Origin: Iodobacter fluviatilis
GTDB lineage: Bacteria; Pseudomonadota; Gammaproteobacteria; Burkholderiales; Chitinibacteraceae
NCBI RefSeq assembly: GCF_004194535.1
Contig: NZ_CP025781.1
Location: 992,001-1,056,000 of the forward strand
DNA length: 64,000 bases
Direction: 5' to 3'
The translations under genes and the position numbers were made by a program. The notes below the pieces were generated by a model. It did not search any database. It was not told where the DNA came from and was given only the letters and a program-made list of their open reading frames with translations. The stretch's first letter is position 1. Each line of letters starts with the position of its first letter. Shown here piece after piece: positions 10,261 to 20,914 of the stretch.

Positions 10261-11085
10261 TTATTTTAAGGCACGCCATACTTTTAACGCATCCACTGTT
10301 TCCCGCACATCGTGTACCCGAATCACCGCGCTACCTGCCTGTGCAGCCATAAGCGCAGCAGCAATGCTAGCAGGCATACGTTCCTGCACAGCTTGACCGG
10401 TAATCTGCCCCAACATGCTCTTACGCGATACCCCAACCAATAAAGGGGTGGCTAAGCTTTGCAAGAGCTGAGGTAAACCACGAAATAGCGCTACATTATG
10501 TTCTAAACTTTTACCAAATCCAAAACCAGGATCCAGCAATAAACGCTGGTGGGCAATGCCCGCCGCCAATGCCGCATCTCGTCTTTGCCGCAAATAATCT
10601 ATTACTTCTGCCAGAACATCGGTATAGCTTGGCGTAAATTGCATATTTTGTGGCTCACCCTGCTTATGCATTAAGCAAACTGCAGCATTGCTTTTAGCCA
10701 GCAGCGCTAGTGCCCCCTCTTCTTCTAGGGCAGAAATATCATTAACTATATCTACTCCCGAGTCTAAGGCAGCACGCATTACAGCAGCTTTACGGGTATC
10801 TACAGAAAGCGGCACATTCAGAGCTTGCAGTGCAGTAATAACAGGAATCACGCGGCGAATTTCTTCTGCTTCAGGCACAATTGCTGCGCCTGGGCGGGTT
10901 GATTCGCCACCAATATCCAAAATATCCGCGCCATCGGCAAGTAGCTTTTCGGCATGAGCGAGCGCAGCACCCACCTGCTGAAAATGCCCACCGTCAGAAA
11001 ACGAATCGGGAGTGACATTCACAATTCCCATCACTAGTGAGCGATTCAACTGCAGACTAAAACGCCCACATTGCAATATATTCAT
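10261..11085 (-). CDS. folP: Dihydropteroate synthase
   Basis: Condenses p-aminobenzoate with 6-hydroxymethyl-dihydropterin pyrophosphate in folate synthesis and is the sulfonamide target. The 274-residue protein has MGIVNVTPDSFSDGG at the N-terminus, ILDIGGESTRPGA, VSVDTRKAAV (written LSVDTRK in the protein), LLDPGFGFGKSLEHN and VGVSRKSMLG, which are the pterin and phosphate loops. The start is set at the ATG at 11085, with AGGG five bases upstream; the in-frame ATG at 11097 contains that ribosome-binding site. It lies between ftsH and glmM. Confidence 0.95.
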   Translation of the reverse strand: MNILQCGRFSLQLNRSLVMGIVNVTPDSFSDGGHFQQVGAALAHAEKLLADGADILDIGGESTRPGAAIVPEAEEIRRVIPVITALQALNVPLSVDTRKAAVMRAALDSGVDIVNDISALEEEGALALLAKSNAAVCLMHKQGEPQNMQFTPSYTDVLAEVIDYLRQRRDAALAAGIAHQRLLLDPGFGFGKSLEHNVALFRGLPQLLQSLATPLLVGVSRKSMLGQITGQAVQERMPASIAAALMAAQAGSAVIRVHDVRETVDALKVWRALK

Positions 11086-11146
11086 CTTTGCCCTCATCTA
11101 AAACACTGTTTTGGCACTTTTTATCTCTTGATACCTTTAAGCAACA

Positions 11147-11173
11147 CAAAAAAAGGCGGCCCATCAGGCCGCC
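11147..11173 (-). terminator. Rho-independent terminator of ftsH
   Basis: On the minus strand the stem GGCGGCC / GGCCGCC, with a 5-base loop, is followed by eight T. It lies about 20 bases after the ftsH stop and before folP, so folP-glmM must rely on readthrough or their own promoter. Confidence 0.9.
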
Positions 11174-11193
11174 ATTTTATTCACAACTCAGCT

Positions 11194-13113
11194 TTAAGCT
11201 TCGGTTGCTGGTGTCGTAATAACTGGAGTAGCTGGTGCTTCACCACTTGGGCGATCACCACCACCGCTCGCAGGCGTTTTCACTGGCAACGCCTTTGGTG
11301 GTTTAGGAGTGCGGCCTTGCATGATGTCTTCGATTTGCTCTGCGTCAATGGTTTCCCATTCCAGCAGTGCGGCAGTCATGGCTTCAACCTTATCACGATT
11401 ATCTTCCAGCAAACGGCGAGCTAAGCCATATTGCTCGTCGATAATACGGCGAATTTCAGCGTCAACCTGCATCATGGTCGCTTCAGACATGTTTTTATGC
11501 GTCGTTACCGAGCGGCCTAAAAATACTTCGCCTTCGTTCTCGCCATACACCATAGGGCCTAAAGCATCGGTCATACCGTAACGCGTCACCATATCGCGGG
11601 CTAATGAAGTAGCACGCTCAAAGTCGTTCGATGCGCCAGTAGTCATCTGATTCATAAACAATTCTTCAGCAATACGTCCACCGAATAAAATCGCAATACG
11701 ATCCATCAGATAGCCACGGTCATAAGCGTAACGATCGGCTTCAGGCAGCTGCATTGTTACTCCTAGTGCGCGGCCACGAGGAATAATCGTCACTTTGTGC
11801 ACCGGATCAGACTTAGGCAGTAGCTTTGCTACTACAGCATGGCCTGATTCGTGATACGCCGTATTTTGCTTTTCTTCTTCGCTCATCACCATGGAGCGAC
11901 GTTCCGAGCCCATCATGATTTTATCTTTAGCCGATTCAAAATCGTCCATATCAACCAGACGCTTCACACGGCGAGCAGCAAACAACGCAGCTTCATTCAC
12001 CAAATTCGCCAAATCAGCACCAGAGAAACCTGGAGTACCACGCGCGATCACCTGGGCATCAACATCGTTTGAAATCGGCACTTTGCGCATATGCACGCCA
12101 AGAATCTGCTCACGGCCACGAATATCTGGTAATGACACCATCACTTGGCGATCGAAACGACCTGGACGCAGCAGCGCAGGATCAAGCACGTCAGGGCGGT
12201 TAGTTGCTGCAATCACCATAATGCCGGAATTGCCTTCAAAACCGTCCATCTCAACCAGCATCTGATTAAGCGTTTGCTCGCGCTCATCATTACCGCCGCC
12301 CATACCAGCACCGCGTTGACGCCCCACCGCATCGATTTCATCGATAAAGATAATGCATGGTGCATTTTTCTTCGCGTTTTCAAACATATCACGAACGCGG
12401 GCAGCACCCACACCGACAAACATTTCAACGAAATCTGAACCAGAGATACTAAAGAACGGCACTTTAGCTTCACCGGCAATTGCTTTCGCCAACAACGTTT
12501 TACCAGTCCCCGGAGGGCCAACCAGCAAAATACCACGGGGCATACGGCCACCTAAGCTTTGGTATTTAGTTGGATCACGCAGGTAATCAACGATCTCTGA
12601 TACATCCGCCTTGGCTTCATCGCAGCCCGCTACATCAGCAAAGGTAATCACATTGGTCGCTTCGTCTAAAAGACGCGCCTTTGATTTACCAAAGCTAAAT
12701 GCACCGCCTTTACCACCGCCCTGCATCTGGCGCATAAAGAACACCCATACGCCAATCAAGAGCAGCATAGGGAACCAGTTGATGAATAAATTCATCAAGA
12801 AGCTTGGTTCTTCCTCAGCTTTAGCCGCAAATTTAACGTTATGTTTGATAAGCGTATCAACCATACGGAAATCAAACGGAGCCAGGGTAGAGAATGCACT
12901 GCCATCGTTACGCTTGCCTTTAATGATCTGGCCGCGAATCGGGTTTCCCTCTATTTCTGCGCTGGCAATTCGATCAGCCTCTACATCAGCCATAAACTGC
13001 GAATACGCCACCTGCCCGCTTGCATCTTGCTTGCGAGAAAATTGGTTAAAGACTGTCATCAGTACCAGACCAATAACGAGCCAAATGGCGATGTTCTTGC
13101 CGAGATTGTTCAC
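11194..13113 (-). CDS. ftsH: ATP-dependent zinc metalloprotease FtsH
   Basis: A membrane-anchored AAA+ protease that degrades misfolded membrane proteins and short-lived regulators. The 639-residue product has two membrane helices (about residues 5-24 and 105-127) around a periplasmic domain. Walker A GPPGTGKT is at 199-206, Walker [10 protein letters not shown] follows, then the SRH arginine region [20 protein letters not shown] and the zinc site HESGH at 421-425. The start is the GTG at 13113, with AGGAG seven bases upstream; the family begins at this NNLGKNIA sequence. The tail is proline-rich. Confidence 0.96.
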   Translation of the reverse strand: MNNLGKNIAIWLVIGLVLMTVFNQFSRKQDASGQVAYSQFMADVEADRIASAEIEGNPIRGQIIKGKRNDGSAFSTLAPFDFRMVDTLIKHNVKFAAKAEEEPSFLMNLFINWFPMLLLIGVWVFFMRQMQGGGKGGAFSFGKSKARLLDEATNVITFADVAGCDEAKADVSEIVDYLRDPTKYQSLGGRMPRGILLVGPPGTGKTLLAKAIAGEAKVPFFSISGSDFVEMFVGVGAARVRDMFENAKKNAPCIIFIDEIDAVGRQRGAGMGGGNDEREQTLNQMLVEMDGFEGNSGIMVIAATNRPDVLDPALLRPGRFDRQVMVSLPDIRGREQILGVHMRKVPISNDVDAQVIARGTPGFSGADLANLVNEAALFAARRVKRLVDMDDFESAKDKIMMGSERRSMVMSEEEKQNTAYHESGHAVVAKLLPKSDPVHKVTIIPRGRALGVTMQLPEADRYAYDRGYLMDRIAILFGGRIAEELFMNQMTTGASNDFERATSLARDMVTRYGMTDALGPMVYGENEGEVFLGRSVTTHKNMSEATMMQVDAEIRRIIDEQYGLARRLLEDNRDKVEAMTAALLEWETIDAEQIEDIMQGRTPKPPKALPVKTPASGGGDRPSGEAPATPVITTPATEA

Positions 13114-13226
13114 GGCGCTACTCCTGATTATCCCCTGGCAGCCTACCGAGCAAGTGCAATGCACACGCTTAAACTAGACCGGCTATTCGGGATGAAAGAA
13201 AAAAATTCTACACGTTTATATACTAC

Positions 13227-13847
13227 TCAAGCTTTTTTCTGTTTGCCGAGCAAATAAGTTTCATTGCTACGATCTCGTGAAGCCTTAGGATTACGCGTCA
13301 CCACCGTCGTAAATGTTTCACGCATCGCAGTCATGTACTCGGTAAAACCATAACCTTGGAATACCTTGACCAGAAAAGAACCGTTTGGTTTCAATTGCTC
13401 ACGAACAAATTCTAAGGCTAGTTCACATAGAAGCATACTGCGCGCCTGATCCATGACGGCATTCCCCGTTATATTGGGGGCCATATCGCAAATCACAAGG
13501 TCTACCTGACGACCGCCGAGTAATTCAGTGTAATGCGCTAATACTTCATCATCACGAAAATCGCCCTGAATAAAATCGACGCCACGAATCGGCATCATAT
13601 CCAGTAAGTCTAGCGCAAAAACGCGGCCTGAATCACCTACATTCTGACTGGCAACTTGCGACCAGCTTCCTGGTGCAGCGCCAAGATCGGCAACCCATAG
13701 TCCTTGTTTAAGTAATTTATCTTTTTCATTGATCTCTAGCAGTTTGAAAGCCGCACGTGCGCGGTAACCCTCTTTTTTTGCTTGATGGACATAATGATCG
13801 TTGACGTGTTCCTTCAACCACGCATTACTGGAATTGCTACGAGCCAT
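13227..13847 (-). CDS. rlmE: 23S rRNA (uridine-2'-O-)-methyltransferase RlmE
   Basis: Methylates U2552 in the 23S rRNA A-loop, a late step in large-subunit assembly (formerly FtsJ/RrmJ). The 206-residue product has the N-terminal catalytic lysine region YRARAAFKLLEI, the SAM-binding motif VADLGAAPGSWSQVA, the aspartate in VICDMAPNITG, and the lysine in FLVKVFQGYG, matching the K-D-K-E tetrad. It is divergent from yhbY, with 37 bases between start codons, and upstream of ftsH, as in E. coli. Confidence 0.95.
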   Translation of the reverse strand: MARSNSSNAWLKEHVNDHYVHQAKKEGYRARAAFKLLEINEKDKLLKQGLWVADLGAAPGSWSQVASQNVGDSGRVFALDLLDMMPIRGVDFIQGDFRDDEVLAHYTELLGGRQVDLVICDMAPNITGNAVMDQARSMLLCELALEFVREQLKPNGSFLVKVFQGYGFTEYMTAMRETFTTVVTRNPKASRDRSNETYLLGKQKKA

Positions 13848-13884
13848 GAGGTAAAATTGCCTGTTTAGTCAAGGATTTGAAACA

Positions 13885-14199
13885 ATGGAACTCACATCGG
13901 ATCAGCGTCGCCATCTGAAAAGCTTGGCTCATCATATCGATCCAGTCGTGATGATCGGTAATAATGGCCTAGCAGACGCGGTAATCCGCGAAATTGCTGT
14001 TAATTTAGATGCACATGAACTCATTAAAATTCGAGTTTTAGGTGATGATCGTGCCCTGCGTGAAGAATACATGCAAAAGATCTGCTCTGAACTGGGCGCA
14101 TCAGCCGTTCAACACATTGGTAAGTTATTAATTGTTTATCGCGCTTCAAATAGTGATAAGCCTCGAATCGTACTACCCAAGGCAAAAAAAGCCAAATAA
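13885..14199 (+). CDS. yhbY: YhbY-family RNA-binding protein (CRM domain)
   Basis: A 104-residue protein made of a single CRM domain. It opens MELTSDQRRHLKSLAHHIDP, with the signature VMIGNNGLADAVIREI in place of the usual GKNGLT loop, and later HELIKIRVLG and VQHIGKLLIVYR. CRM proteins bind pre-50S ribosomal RNA. Its divergence from the rRNA methyltransferase rlmE agrees with a ribosome-assembly role. A short lysine-rich tail ends the protein. Confidence 0.92.
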   Translation: MELTSDQRRHLKSLAHHIDPVVMIGNNGLADAVIREIAVNLDAHELIKIRVLGDDRALREEYMQKICSELGASAVQHIGKLLIVYRASNSDKPRIVLPKAKKAK

Positions 14200-14216
14200 A
14201 CGGGCTTTAATGTAAA

Positions 14217-14238
14217 TAGGGCGACTCAGGTCGCCCTA
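14217..14238. terminator. Hairpin downstream of yhbY
   Basis: A 9-bp stem, TAGGGCGAC / GTCGCCCTA, closes the loop TCAG. A clear T-run is missing, so its strength as a terminator is uncertain. It sits between convergent yhbY and the DUF4149 gene. Confidence 0.55.
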
Positions 14239-14303
14239 ATACTTTAGCGTTTTTTTCCATCTATGCATTAAAACACATCACCCAAGCGGCACTATTTGCT
14301 CGC

Positions 14304-14747
14304 TTAGCGATCGGTATCAGACCAGATGTAAATTATACCAAACACACTCTGCAACAGATAAATCAAGCTAGAAAGAGTATGCCATTGCGCTAAACCCCCT
14401 CCAAACATACCTTCTGCGGCAGTGCTTACAGCGGGTTTTAAGCTAGAAATCATTGGGAAAATCGCAAACTGGTTTACCAAGGTACATAACAGCATCCCCA
14501 TCACCAGCCAGAATTTTCCACTTTGAAAGCCGCGCATCCCCATCTGCCAGATACACCAAATCGCCAGATATACACCAGCTACAATTCCTACCCAACCAAT
14601 CGCATGAAATAACTTTCCGGTCACCATCCCTGCTGTGGCTTTATCTAAGCCAGCAAATAGCGCAGGGGCTGCGATGACGCCAATGGTCCACATACCGCCA
14701 ATCCACAGTACGGTGAGTAGGTTTTTTAAACCTAAACCTAAGCCCAT
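14304..14747 (-). CDS. DUF4149-family (TMEM205-like) membrane protein
   Basis: A 147-residue protein with four hydrophobic segments (about residues 8-31, 47-68, 78-97 and 122-141). The pattern NLLTVLWIGGMWTIGVIAAPALFA with a following LAQWHTLSSLIYLLQ is typical of DUF4149 proteins found next to greA or carB in betaproteobacteria. The function is unknown. It begins 20 bases after the greA stop on the same strand, so it is probably in the carB-greA transcription unit or has its own promoter. Confidence 0.8.
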   Translation of the reverse strand: MGLGLGLKNLLTVLWIGGMWTIGVIAAPALFAGLDKATAGMVTGKLFHAIGWVGIVAGVYLAIWCIWQMGMRGFQSGKFWLVMGMLLCTLVNQFAIFPMISSLKPAVSTAAEGMFGGGLAQWHTLSSLIYLLQSVFGIIYIWSDTDR

Positions 14748-14766
14748 TGCATTCCCTTTAGGAGTA

Positions 14767-15249
14767 TTAAATGTATTTTACATTGAGCACTTCATATTCG
14801 CGGATGCCGCCTGGAGCCATCACTTCGGCCACATCACCGGCATACTTACCGATTAGCGCTCGTGCAATCGGGCTAGACACTGAGATTTTAAATTCTTTGA
14901 TTTCAGCTTCTTCATCACCCACGATCTGGTAAGTGACTTTATTGCTGGTTTCTAAGTCTTCTAAATCAACTGTTGCCCCAAACACTACGCGGCCTTCAGC
15001 GGTTTCAGCAAGGCTAGCGGGCTCAATTAACTGTGCATTAGAAAGCTTGCTTTCTAGCTCAGCAATACGGCCTTCTACAAAGCCCTGCCTCTCTTTCGCT
15101 GCGTCATACTCAGCGTTTTCCGATAAATCACCGTGTGAGCGTGCTTCGGCAATTGCTGCAATCACTGAAGGACGTTCTACGCTCTTTAGGTTTTGCAGTT
15201 CGGCTTTCAGTTTTACCGCACCTTGTACGGTGAGCGGAATTTTTATCAT
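14767..15249 (-). CDS. greA: Transcription elongation factor GreA
   Basis: Binds in the RNA polymerase secondary channel and stimulates cleavage of backtracked transcripts. The 160-residue product begins [18 protein letters not shown]. It has the coiled-coil tip [20 protein letters not shown] with the acidic residues that activate the polymerase metal, and the C-terminal FKBP-like domain ([14 protein letters not shown]). The ATG at 15249 matches the family start; the longer frame to 15270 adds unrelated residues. The carB-greA order is common in betaproteobacteria. Confidence 0.95.
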   Translation of the reverse strand: MIKIPLTVQGAVKLKAELQNLKSVERPSVIAAIAEARSHGDLSENAEYDAAKERQGFVEGRIAELESKLSNAQLIEPASLAETAEGRVVFGATVDLEDLETSNKVTYQIVGDEEAEIKEFKISVSSPIARALIGKYAGDVAEVMAPGGIREYEVLNVKYI

Positions 15250-15269
15250 TTCTTTACAGTCTCCATCCA

Positions 15270-15303
15270 AAAAGAAGAGCCGCCGTCACAAGAGGACGGC
15301 GGC
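15270..15303 (-). terminator. Rho-independent terminator of carB
   Basis: On the minus strand a 9-bp stem, GCCGCCGTC / GACGGCGGC with a 7-base loop, is followed by TCTTCTTTTT. It separates carB from greA, whose start is 21 bases further on. Confidence 0.85.
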
Positions 15304-15374
15304 TTTTACTTAAGTTCTAGTGCTTATGCTTCATTAAAATGAAACACGATTCACGAACCTTAGGGCGTAAATTA

Positions 15375-18300
15375 TCAGTGTTTGATCCTGCGATGCAAGC
15401 CCTGCAGATCATAAACTCGCATTTCACCTAAATCACGCATACCAATACACGCTGCTTTAGCACCAGCAATCGTTGTAAACACGGGTAAGCGGGCCTTCAT
15501 GGCTTCATGTCGAATAGAATAAGAATCTTGAATCGCTTGGCGACGTTCGTCGACAGTATTCACAATCATGGCAATTTCACCATTTTTGATCATATCCACA
15601 ATATGTGGGCGGCCTTCAGTCACCTTATTGACGCTCTGTACAGCCACACCCGCCCCAGCAATGGCCGCTGCAGTGCCCTTAGTTGCAAAGACTTTAAAGC
15701 CAAGAGCCACTAGCACATGTGCACATTCAATCGCGCCGTTTTTATCACCATCACGCACCGAAATAAACACATTGCCCTGTGTAGGTAAAGCAACACCTGC
15801 GGCCAATTGTGATTTTACAAAAGCTTCGGCAAACGTGTCACCCACGCCCATCACTTCGCCGGTTGATTTCATTTCTGGTCCCAGAATTGAATCTACACCA
15901 GGGAATTTAATAAACGGGAATACCGCTTCTTTTACCGAGTAATAAGGTGGAATCACTTCCTTGGTCATGCCTTGCGAAACTAGGCTTTGGCCAGCCATGC
16001 AACGTGCGGCAATCTTAGCAATCGGCAAACTTGTGGCTTTAGAAACATAAGGCACGGTACGGGATGCACGTGGGTTGACTTCCAGCACAAACACCACCGC
16101 ATCGTCACCCTTGCCCTGAATCGCAAACTGCACATTCATTAGGCCAACCACGTTCAAACCGTGGGCCATAGCAACAGTTTGGCGACGCAGCTCGTCCTGA
16201 ATTTCTTTCGATAGGCTAAAGGGTGGCAAAGAGCAAGCCGAGTCACCGGAGTGCACGCCAGCTTGTTCGATGTGTTCCATAATGCCGCCGATCAACACAT
16301 CGGTGCCATCGCAAATCGCATCTACATCCACTTCAATCGCATCATTTAAGAAGCGATCCAGCAGTACAGGGCTATCGTTAGAAACCTTAACGGCTTCACG
16401 CATATAGCGTTCTAGATCGGATTGCTGGTGCACGATTTCCATCGCGCGGCCACCCAATACATAAGAAGGACGAACCACCAGCGGATAGCCGATTTCAGCA
16501 GCCAGCAACAAGGCATCGCGCTCATTACGTGCAGTGCGGTTAGGCGGCTGACGCAAGCCTAAGTCTTGTAGCAGCTTTTGGAAGCGTTCACGGTCTTCCG
16601 CAGCGTCGATCATGTCTGGCGTTGTACCGATAATCGGCACGCCATTCGCTTCTAAGGCACGCGCCAGTTTCAGTGGTGTTTGGCCACCGTACTGCACGAT
16701 CACGCCTTCTGGCTTTTCGATATTAACGATTTCTAGCACGTCTTCGAGCGTTAGCGGCTCAAAGTAAAGACGATCCGAAGTATCGTAATCGGTCGATACG
16801 GTTTCCGGATTGCAGTTAACCATGATGGTTTCAAAGCCATCTTCACGCAGCGCCAGCGCCGCGTGTACGCAGCAGTAGTCAAACTCAATCCCTTGGCCGA
16901 TACGGTTTGGACCACCGCCAAGGATCATGATTTTGCGTTTATCAGTTGGAGCCGCTTCGCACTCTTCTTCATAAGTCGAATACATATAAGCGGTATCCGT
17001 CGAGAATTCTGCCGCGCAAGTATCCACCCGCTTATACACAGGGCGAATTTTCAACGCGTGACGGGCCTTACGTACTGCAGCTTGATCTGTTTCGAGCAAG
17101 ACCGCTAAGCGACGATCAGAGAAACCTTTACGCTTAAGGCGACGCATAGTTGCGTAATCGATGCTTTCAACCGCTGTACCGCGAATCGCGTTTTCTTCTT
17201 GAACCAAGTCTTCAATCTGACGCAGGAACCATGGATCAATCTTAGTGAGCGCAAACACTTCATCTAAGCTCATGCCCACGCGGAAAGCATCGGCGACATA
17301 CCAAATACGCTCAGGGCCTGGATTGGCAATCTCTGCTTCGATCACGCTGCGATCGGTTGTCATTTCATCAAAACCAGACATGCCGGTTTCTAAGCCACGC
17401 AGGGCTTTTTGCATAGACTCTTGAACAGAGCGGCCAATGGCCATCACTTCGCCAACTGACTTCATTTGTGTAGTCAGTTTATTGTTGGCTTGTGGAAATT
17501 TCTCGAAAGCAAAACGTGGAATTTTAGTTACAACGTAATCAATCGAAGGCTCAAACGAAGCCGGTGTTTTGCCGCCCGTGATTTCATTTTGCAGCTCATC
17601 CAGCGTAAAACCCACCGCCAGCTTGGCTGCCACTTTAGCAATCGGGAAACCCGTTGCTTTAGAAGCCAGCGCAGAAGAACGGCTTACGCGTGGGTTCATT
17701 TCAATGACGATCATCTCGCCATTTTCTGGATTGGTCGCAAACTGCACATTCGAGCCACCGGTATCCACACCAATCTCACGCAATACCGCCAAAGAGGCGT
17801 TACGCATGATTTGGTATTCTTTATCCGTTAGCGTTTGTGCAGGGGCAACGGTAATCGAATCACCGGTGTGCACGCCCATCGGATCGAAGTTTTCGATAGA
17901 GCAGATGATGATGCAGTTGTCGGCGCGGTCGCGAACAACTTCCATTTCATACTCTTTCCAACCTAAGACCGATTGCTCGATCAACAATTCGTTGGTTGGC
18001 GATGCTTCAAAACCACGATCACAGATTTCTAAGAACTCTTCGCGGTTATAAGCAATACCGCCACCCGAGCCACCCATAGTGAAGGATGGGCGAATCAGCG
18101 TTGGAAAACCAACCGAAGCCTGTACGGCTAGGGCTTGTTCCATATTGTGCGCAATGCCCGATTTTGGCGTGGAGAGGCCAATTTTGGTCATTGCATCTTT
18201 AAACTTGCCACGATCTTCGGCTTTATCAATCGCATCGGGCTTAGCACCGATCATCTCGACGTTATACTTTTCCAGCACACCCTGACGCCATAAATCAAGC

Positions 18301-18596
18301 GCACAGTTCAGTGCGGTTTGGCCGCCCATAGTAGGCAGCAGCGCATCTGGGCGCTCTTTCTCAATAATTTTTTCGACAACCTGCCAAGTAATTGGCTCGA
18401 TGTACGTCACGTCCGCCATATTGGGGTCAGTCATAATGGTGGCAGGATTGCTATTCACCAAAATAACGCGGTAACCCTCTTCACGCAGCGCCTTACACGC
18501 TTGTGCACCGGAATAGTCGAACTCACACGCCTGACCGATCACAATCGGGCCAGCACCAATGATTAAGATGCTTTTTAAATCTGTACGTTTTGGCAT
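15375..18596 (-). CDS. carB: Carbamoyl-phosphate synthase large subunit
   Basis: Makes carbamoyl phosphate from bicarbonate, ammonia and two ATP for arginine and pyrimidine synthesis. The 1073-residue product shows the duplicated architecture. The first ATP-grasp half begins [24 protein letters not shown] and the second [42 protein letters not shown] and [19 protein letters not shown] are visible, and a C-terminal MGS-like regulatory domain follows. The start is the ATG at 18596, preceded by GAGGG; this gives exactly the E. coli length. It lies 79 bases after carA. Confidence 0.97.
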   Translation of the reverse strand: MPKRTDLKSILIIGAGPIVIGQACEFDYSGAQACKALREEGYRVILVNSNPATIMTDPNMADVTYIEPITWQVVEKIIEKERPDALLPTMGGQTALNCALDLWRQGVLEKYNVEMIGAKPDAIDKAEDRGKFKDAMTKIGLSTPKSGIAHNMEQALAVQASVGFPTLIRPSFTMGGSGGGIAYNREEFLEICDRGFEASPTNELLIEQSVLGWKEYEMEVVRDRADNCIIICSIENFDPMGVHTGDSITVAPAQTLTDKEYQIMRNASLAVLREIGVDTGGSNVQFATNPENGEMIVIEMNPRVSRSSALASKATGFPIAKVAAKLAVGFTLDELQNEITGGKTPASFEPSIDYVVTKIPRFAFEKFPQANNKLTTQMKSVGEVMAIGRSVQESMQKALRGLETGMSGFDEMTTDRSVIEAEIANPGPERIWYVADAFRVGMSLDEVFALTKIDPWFLRQIEDLVQEENAIRGTAVESIDYATMRRLKRKGFSDRRLAVLLETDQAAVRKARHALKIRPVYKRVDTCAAEFSTDTAYMYSTYEEECEAAPTDKRKIMILGGGPNRIGQGIEFDYCCVHAALALREDGFETIMVNCNPETVSTDYDTSDRLYFEPLTLEDVLEIVNIEKPEGVIVQYGGQTPLKLARALEANGVPIIGTTPDMIDAAEDRERFQKLLQDLGLRQPPNRTARNERDALLLAAEIGYPLVVRPSYVLGGRAMEIVHQQSDLERYMREAVKVSNDSPVLLDRFLNDAIEVDVDAICDGTDVLIGGIMEHIEQAGVHSGDSACSLPPFSLSKEIQDELRRQTVAMAHGLNVVGLMNVQFAIQGKGDDAVVFVLEVNPRASRTVPYVSKATSLPIAKIAARCMAGQSLVSQGMTKEVIPPYYSVKEAVFPFIKFPGVDSILGPEMKSTGEVMGVGDTFAEAFVKSQLAAGVALPTQGNVFISVRDGDKNGAIECAHVLVALGFKVFATKGTAAAIAGAGVAVQSVNKVTEGRPHIVDMIKNGEIAMIVNTVDERRQAIQDSYSIRHEAMKARLPVFTTIAGAKAACIGMRDLGEMRVYDLQGLHRRIKH

Positions 18597-18647
18597 TGCT
18601 CTTCCCTCAAACTGCTTACGCTTAATTTGCGCGAATTTTATCGAATA

Positions 18648-18668
18648 CGACCAGCCTGCGGCTGGTCG
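18648..18668 (-). promoter_or_regulatory. Hairpin in the carA-carB intercistronic gap
   Basis: A 9-bp perfect stem, CGACCAGCC / GGCTGGTCG with a 3-base loop, starts 8 bases past the carA stop. No T-run follows. It may shield the carA 3' end or tune carB expression. Confidence 0.5.
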
Positions 18669-18675
18669 CACATCA

Positions 18676-19809
18676 TTAAGCTGGCTTACGCTCAGCCATC
18701 AGTGCGATAAATTTATCGAACAAATACGCCACGTCATTCGGCCCTGGGCTTGCTTCTGGGTGGCCTTGGAAAGAAAACGCTGGTTTGTCGGTGAGTGCGA
18801 TCCCTTGCACTGTGCCGTCAAACAAGGAGCGATGAGTTACTTTCACATTGGTAGGCAAGCTGGTTTCGTCTACTTGAAAACCGTGATTCTGGCTGGTGAT
18901 CATCACATGTTTGCTGGCCAAATCTTGCACCGGATGATTGGCACCGTGATGACCAAACTTCATCTTGCTGGTTTTAGCACCGCTGGCAAGGCCCAAGAGC
19001 TGATGCCCCAGACAGATACCAAATACAGGCACATCAGTTGCTAAGATGGCTTGAATCGCCTTAATCGCATAATCACAAGGCTCAGGATCGCCAGGGCCAT
19101 TGGATAAAAACACGCCATCAGGTTTCAGTGCCAGTACATCTGCAGCCGGTGTTTGCGCAGGCACGACGGTGAGCTTGCAACCGCGCTCAGCCAGCATGCG
19201 CAGAATGTTGTACTTCACACCGTAATCGTAAGCCACGACATGAAATTTTGGATTAGTTTGCTCGGAGTAACCCGCGCCCAGCTTCCATTCGCGCTTTGTC
19301 CATGCAAATGATTCTTTGCACGTGACGACCTTGGCAAGATCTTGCCCAGCCATGGAGCCAAACGATTTAGCTTTTTCTACGGCAGCGGCTGCATCAATAT
19401 TATCACCAGTAACGATACAACCTGGCTGAGCGCCTTTGCTGCGCAAAATACGAGTGAGCTTACGCGTATCAATATCTGCAATCGCCACAACATTATTCTT
19501 AACGAGGTACTCGCCAAGGCTCATATCAGCGCGGAAATTAGAATGTAATAGTGGTAAATCACGGATGATCAGGCCAGCGGCAAACACGGAATGCGACTCT
19601 ACGTCTTCCGGGCTTACGCCGTAATTACCGATATGAGGATAGGTCAAAGTGATCATTTGCTTGGTATACGAAGGGTCTGTCAGGATTTCCTGATAACCGG
19701 TCATCGCCGTATTGAACACGACCTCACCAATGGTTGTGCCATCGGTTCCGATGGAAATACCATGAAAGAGGGTGCCGTCGGCAAGCGCAAGAAGGGCTGG
19801 TTTTGACAC
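18676..19809 (-). CDS. carA: Carbamoyl-phosphate synthase small (glutaminase) subunit
   Basis: Hydrolyses glutamine and channels ammonia to CarB. The 377-residue product has the N-terminal CPSase domain ([28 protein letters not shown]) and a class I amidotransferase domain with the nucleophile in [13 protein letters not shown] and the His-Glu pair in [11 protein letters not shown]. The start is a GTG at 19809, with AGGAG six bases upstream. A small hairpin abuts this ribosome-binding site. It is transcribed with carB. Confidence 0.96.
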   Translation of the reverse strand: MSKPALLALADGTLFHGISIGTDGTTIGEVVFNTAMTGYQEILTDPSYTKQMITLTYPHIGNYGVSPEDVESHSVFAAGLIIRDLPLLHSNFRADMSLGEYLVKNNVVAIADIDTRKLTRILRSKGAQPGCIVTGDNIDAAAAVEKAKSFGSMAGQDLAKVVTCKESFAWTKREWKLGAGYSEQTNPKFHVVAYDYGVKYNILRMLAERGCKLTVVPAQTPAADVLALKPDGVFLSNGPGDPEPCDYAIKAIQAILATDVPVFGICLGHQLLGLASGAKTSKMKFGHHGANHPVQDLASKHVMITSQNHGFQVDETSLPTNVKVTHRSLFDGTVQGIALTDKPAFSFQGHPEASPGPNDVAYLFDKFIALMAERKPA

Positions 19810-19815
19810 AGGCGG

Positions 19816-19833
19816 CTCCTGGGCGTTGCGCCC
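19816..19833 (-). promoter_or_regulatory. Ribosome-binding site of carA with adjacent hairpin
   Basis: On the minus strand GGGCG-CAA-CGCCC folds as a 5-bp GC-only hairpin directly abutting AGGAG, which lies six bases before the GTG start of carA. The placement could affect ribosome loading. No regulator is implied by sequence alone. Confidence 0.4.
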
Positions 19834-19866
19834 ACAAGATTGAGTTCGGATATTTCTGAGGATGGC

Positions 19867-19892
19867 AAAACGGGATAGCTTCCGCTATCCCG
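19867..19892 (-). terminator. Terminator between gpx and carA
   Basis: On the minus strand a 9-bp stem, CGGGATAGC / GCTATCCCG with loop GGAA, is followed by TTTT. It lies 85 bases past the gpx stop and 58 bases before carA. It either terminates gpx or acts as an attenuator in the carA leader. Confidence 0.7.
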
Positions 19893-19976
19893 CCCGCACA
19901 AAATTGAGCCACATTCTACCGCAAAAACCCTTATCTATCAATGTGAAGCCAAATTCATTACGAATAGATTGCAGGC

Positions 19977-20459
19977 TTACAGCAGCTTTTCAATCTCGGC
20001 GCTCAGATCTTCCGGTTTTGTCATCGGGGCAAAGCGATCGACCACCTTACCTTGCTTGTCTAGTAAAAATTTACTGAAATTCCATTTAACCGCCTCAATA
20101 CCCAATAAACCTGGCTTCTCTCCCTTCAACCACGTAAAGAGCGGTGCAGCGTTTTCGCCGTTCACATCCACCTTGGCAAACAGCGGAAAACTCACGTTAA
20201 ATTTAGTCGTACAAAAATCCAAAATTTCCGCCTCATTCCCCGGCTCCTGCGCACCAAACTGATTGCATGGAAAGCCCAGCACCACCAAGCCACGATCTTT
20301 ATACCGCTCATAGAGCGCTTGTAAGCCCTCGTATTGCGGCGTAAAGCCGCATTGACTAGCCACATTCACCACCAAAACCACCGAACCGGCGTACTGAGCC
20401 AAATCAACCGTTTCCCCTGCTATGCCTTGCACGCTAAAATCACCGATATTGCTCATCAT
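19977..20459 (-). CDS. Glutathione peroxidase family protein
   Basis: A thiol peroxidase that reduces hydroperoxides, probably with thioredoxin or glutathione. The 160-residue product has the catalytic cysteine in VASQCGFTPQYEGL (Cys about residue 38), the glutamine region GFPCNQFGAQEPG and the tryptophan in KWNFSKFLLDKQG. The active residue is cysteine, not selenocysteine, as usual in bacteria (BtuE-like). Two ATGs are adjacent at the start. It is divergent from the DUF1841 gene. Confidence 0.9.
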   Translation of the reverse strand: MMSNIGDFSVQGIAGETVDLAQYAGSVVLVVNVASQCGFTPQYEGLQALYERYKDRGLVVLGFPCNQFGAQEPGNEAEILDFCTTKFNVSFPLFAKVDVNGENAAPLFTWLKGEKPGLLGIEAVKWNFSKFLLDKQGKVVDRFAPMTKPEDLSAEIEKLL

Positions 20460-20479
20460 TTATCCTTAGTAGAGAAAAT

Positions 20480-20914
20480 ATGCTATTTAACCCGTCCCGC
20501 GATGAAGCCCGCCGCTTTTTTATTCAAGCTTGGCAAAAGCATCAGGCCAATGCACCACTGGCCGGCATCGAAAAAATAATCGCGGGCATTTTGCTACATC
20601 ACCCAGAATACCAGCCCATTTTAGCTGAAGAATATTTAGATAAAGACTGGCCACCAGAATATGGTGAAACCAATCCTTTTTTACATATCAGCATGCATCT
20701 GGCAATTGAAGAGCAAATCTCAATCGATCAGCCTGCTGGGGTAAAAGCCTTGTACCAGCAGCTTTGTGAACGATTATCCCTAGAGCACACCGCCCTGCAC
20801 GCCATGATGGATGGCTTGGGTGAAATGATGTGGCAAGCCCAAAGAAACAACACCCCACCCGATCCAGAAGTTTATCTAGAGATTTTGCGTTTTAAGGTGA
20901 GGCAGTTGAAATAG
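20480..20914 (+). CDS. DUF1841 family protein
   Basis: A 144-residue soluble protein matching the betaproteobacterial DUF1841 family as I know it: MLFNPSRDEARRFFIQAW at the start, LLHHPEYQPIL, a central ETNPFLHISMHLAIEEQ with histidines in a pattern suggesting a metal or catalytic site, and HAMMDGLGEMMWQAQ near the end. The function is not established. It converges end to end with the BepA-like protease gene. Confidence 0.85.
   Translation: MLFNPSRDEARRFFIQAWQKHQANAPLAGIEKIIAGILLHHPEYQPILAEEYLDKDWPPEYGETNPFLHISMHLAIEEQISIDQPAGVKALYQQLCERLSLEHTALHAMMDGLGEMMWQAQRNNTPPDPEVYLEILRFKVRQLK

Noticed and set aside
15375-18596. Numerous plus-strand frames of 60-160 codons opposite carB and other long genes
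   Set aside because: They are shadows in high-quality coding sequence, without ribosome-binding sites or domain motifs.
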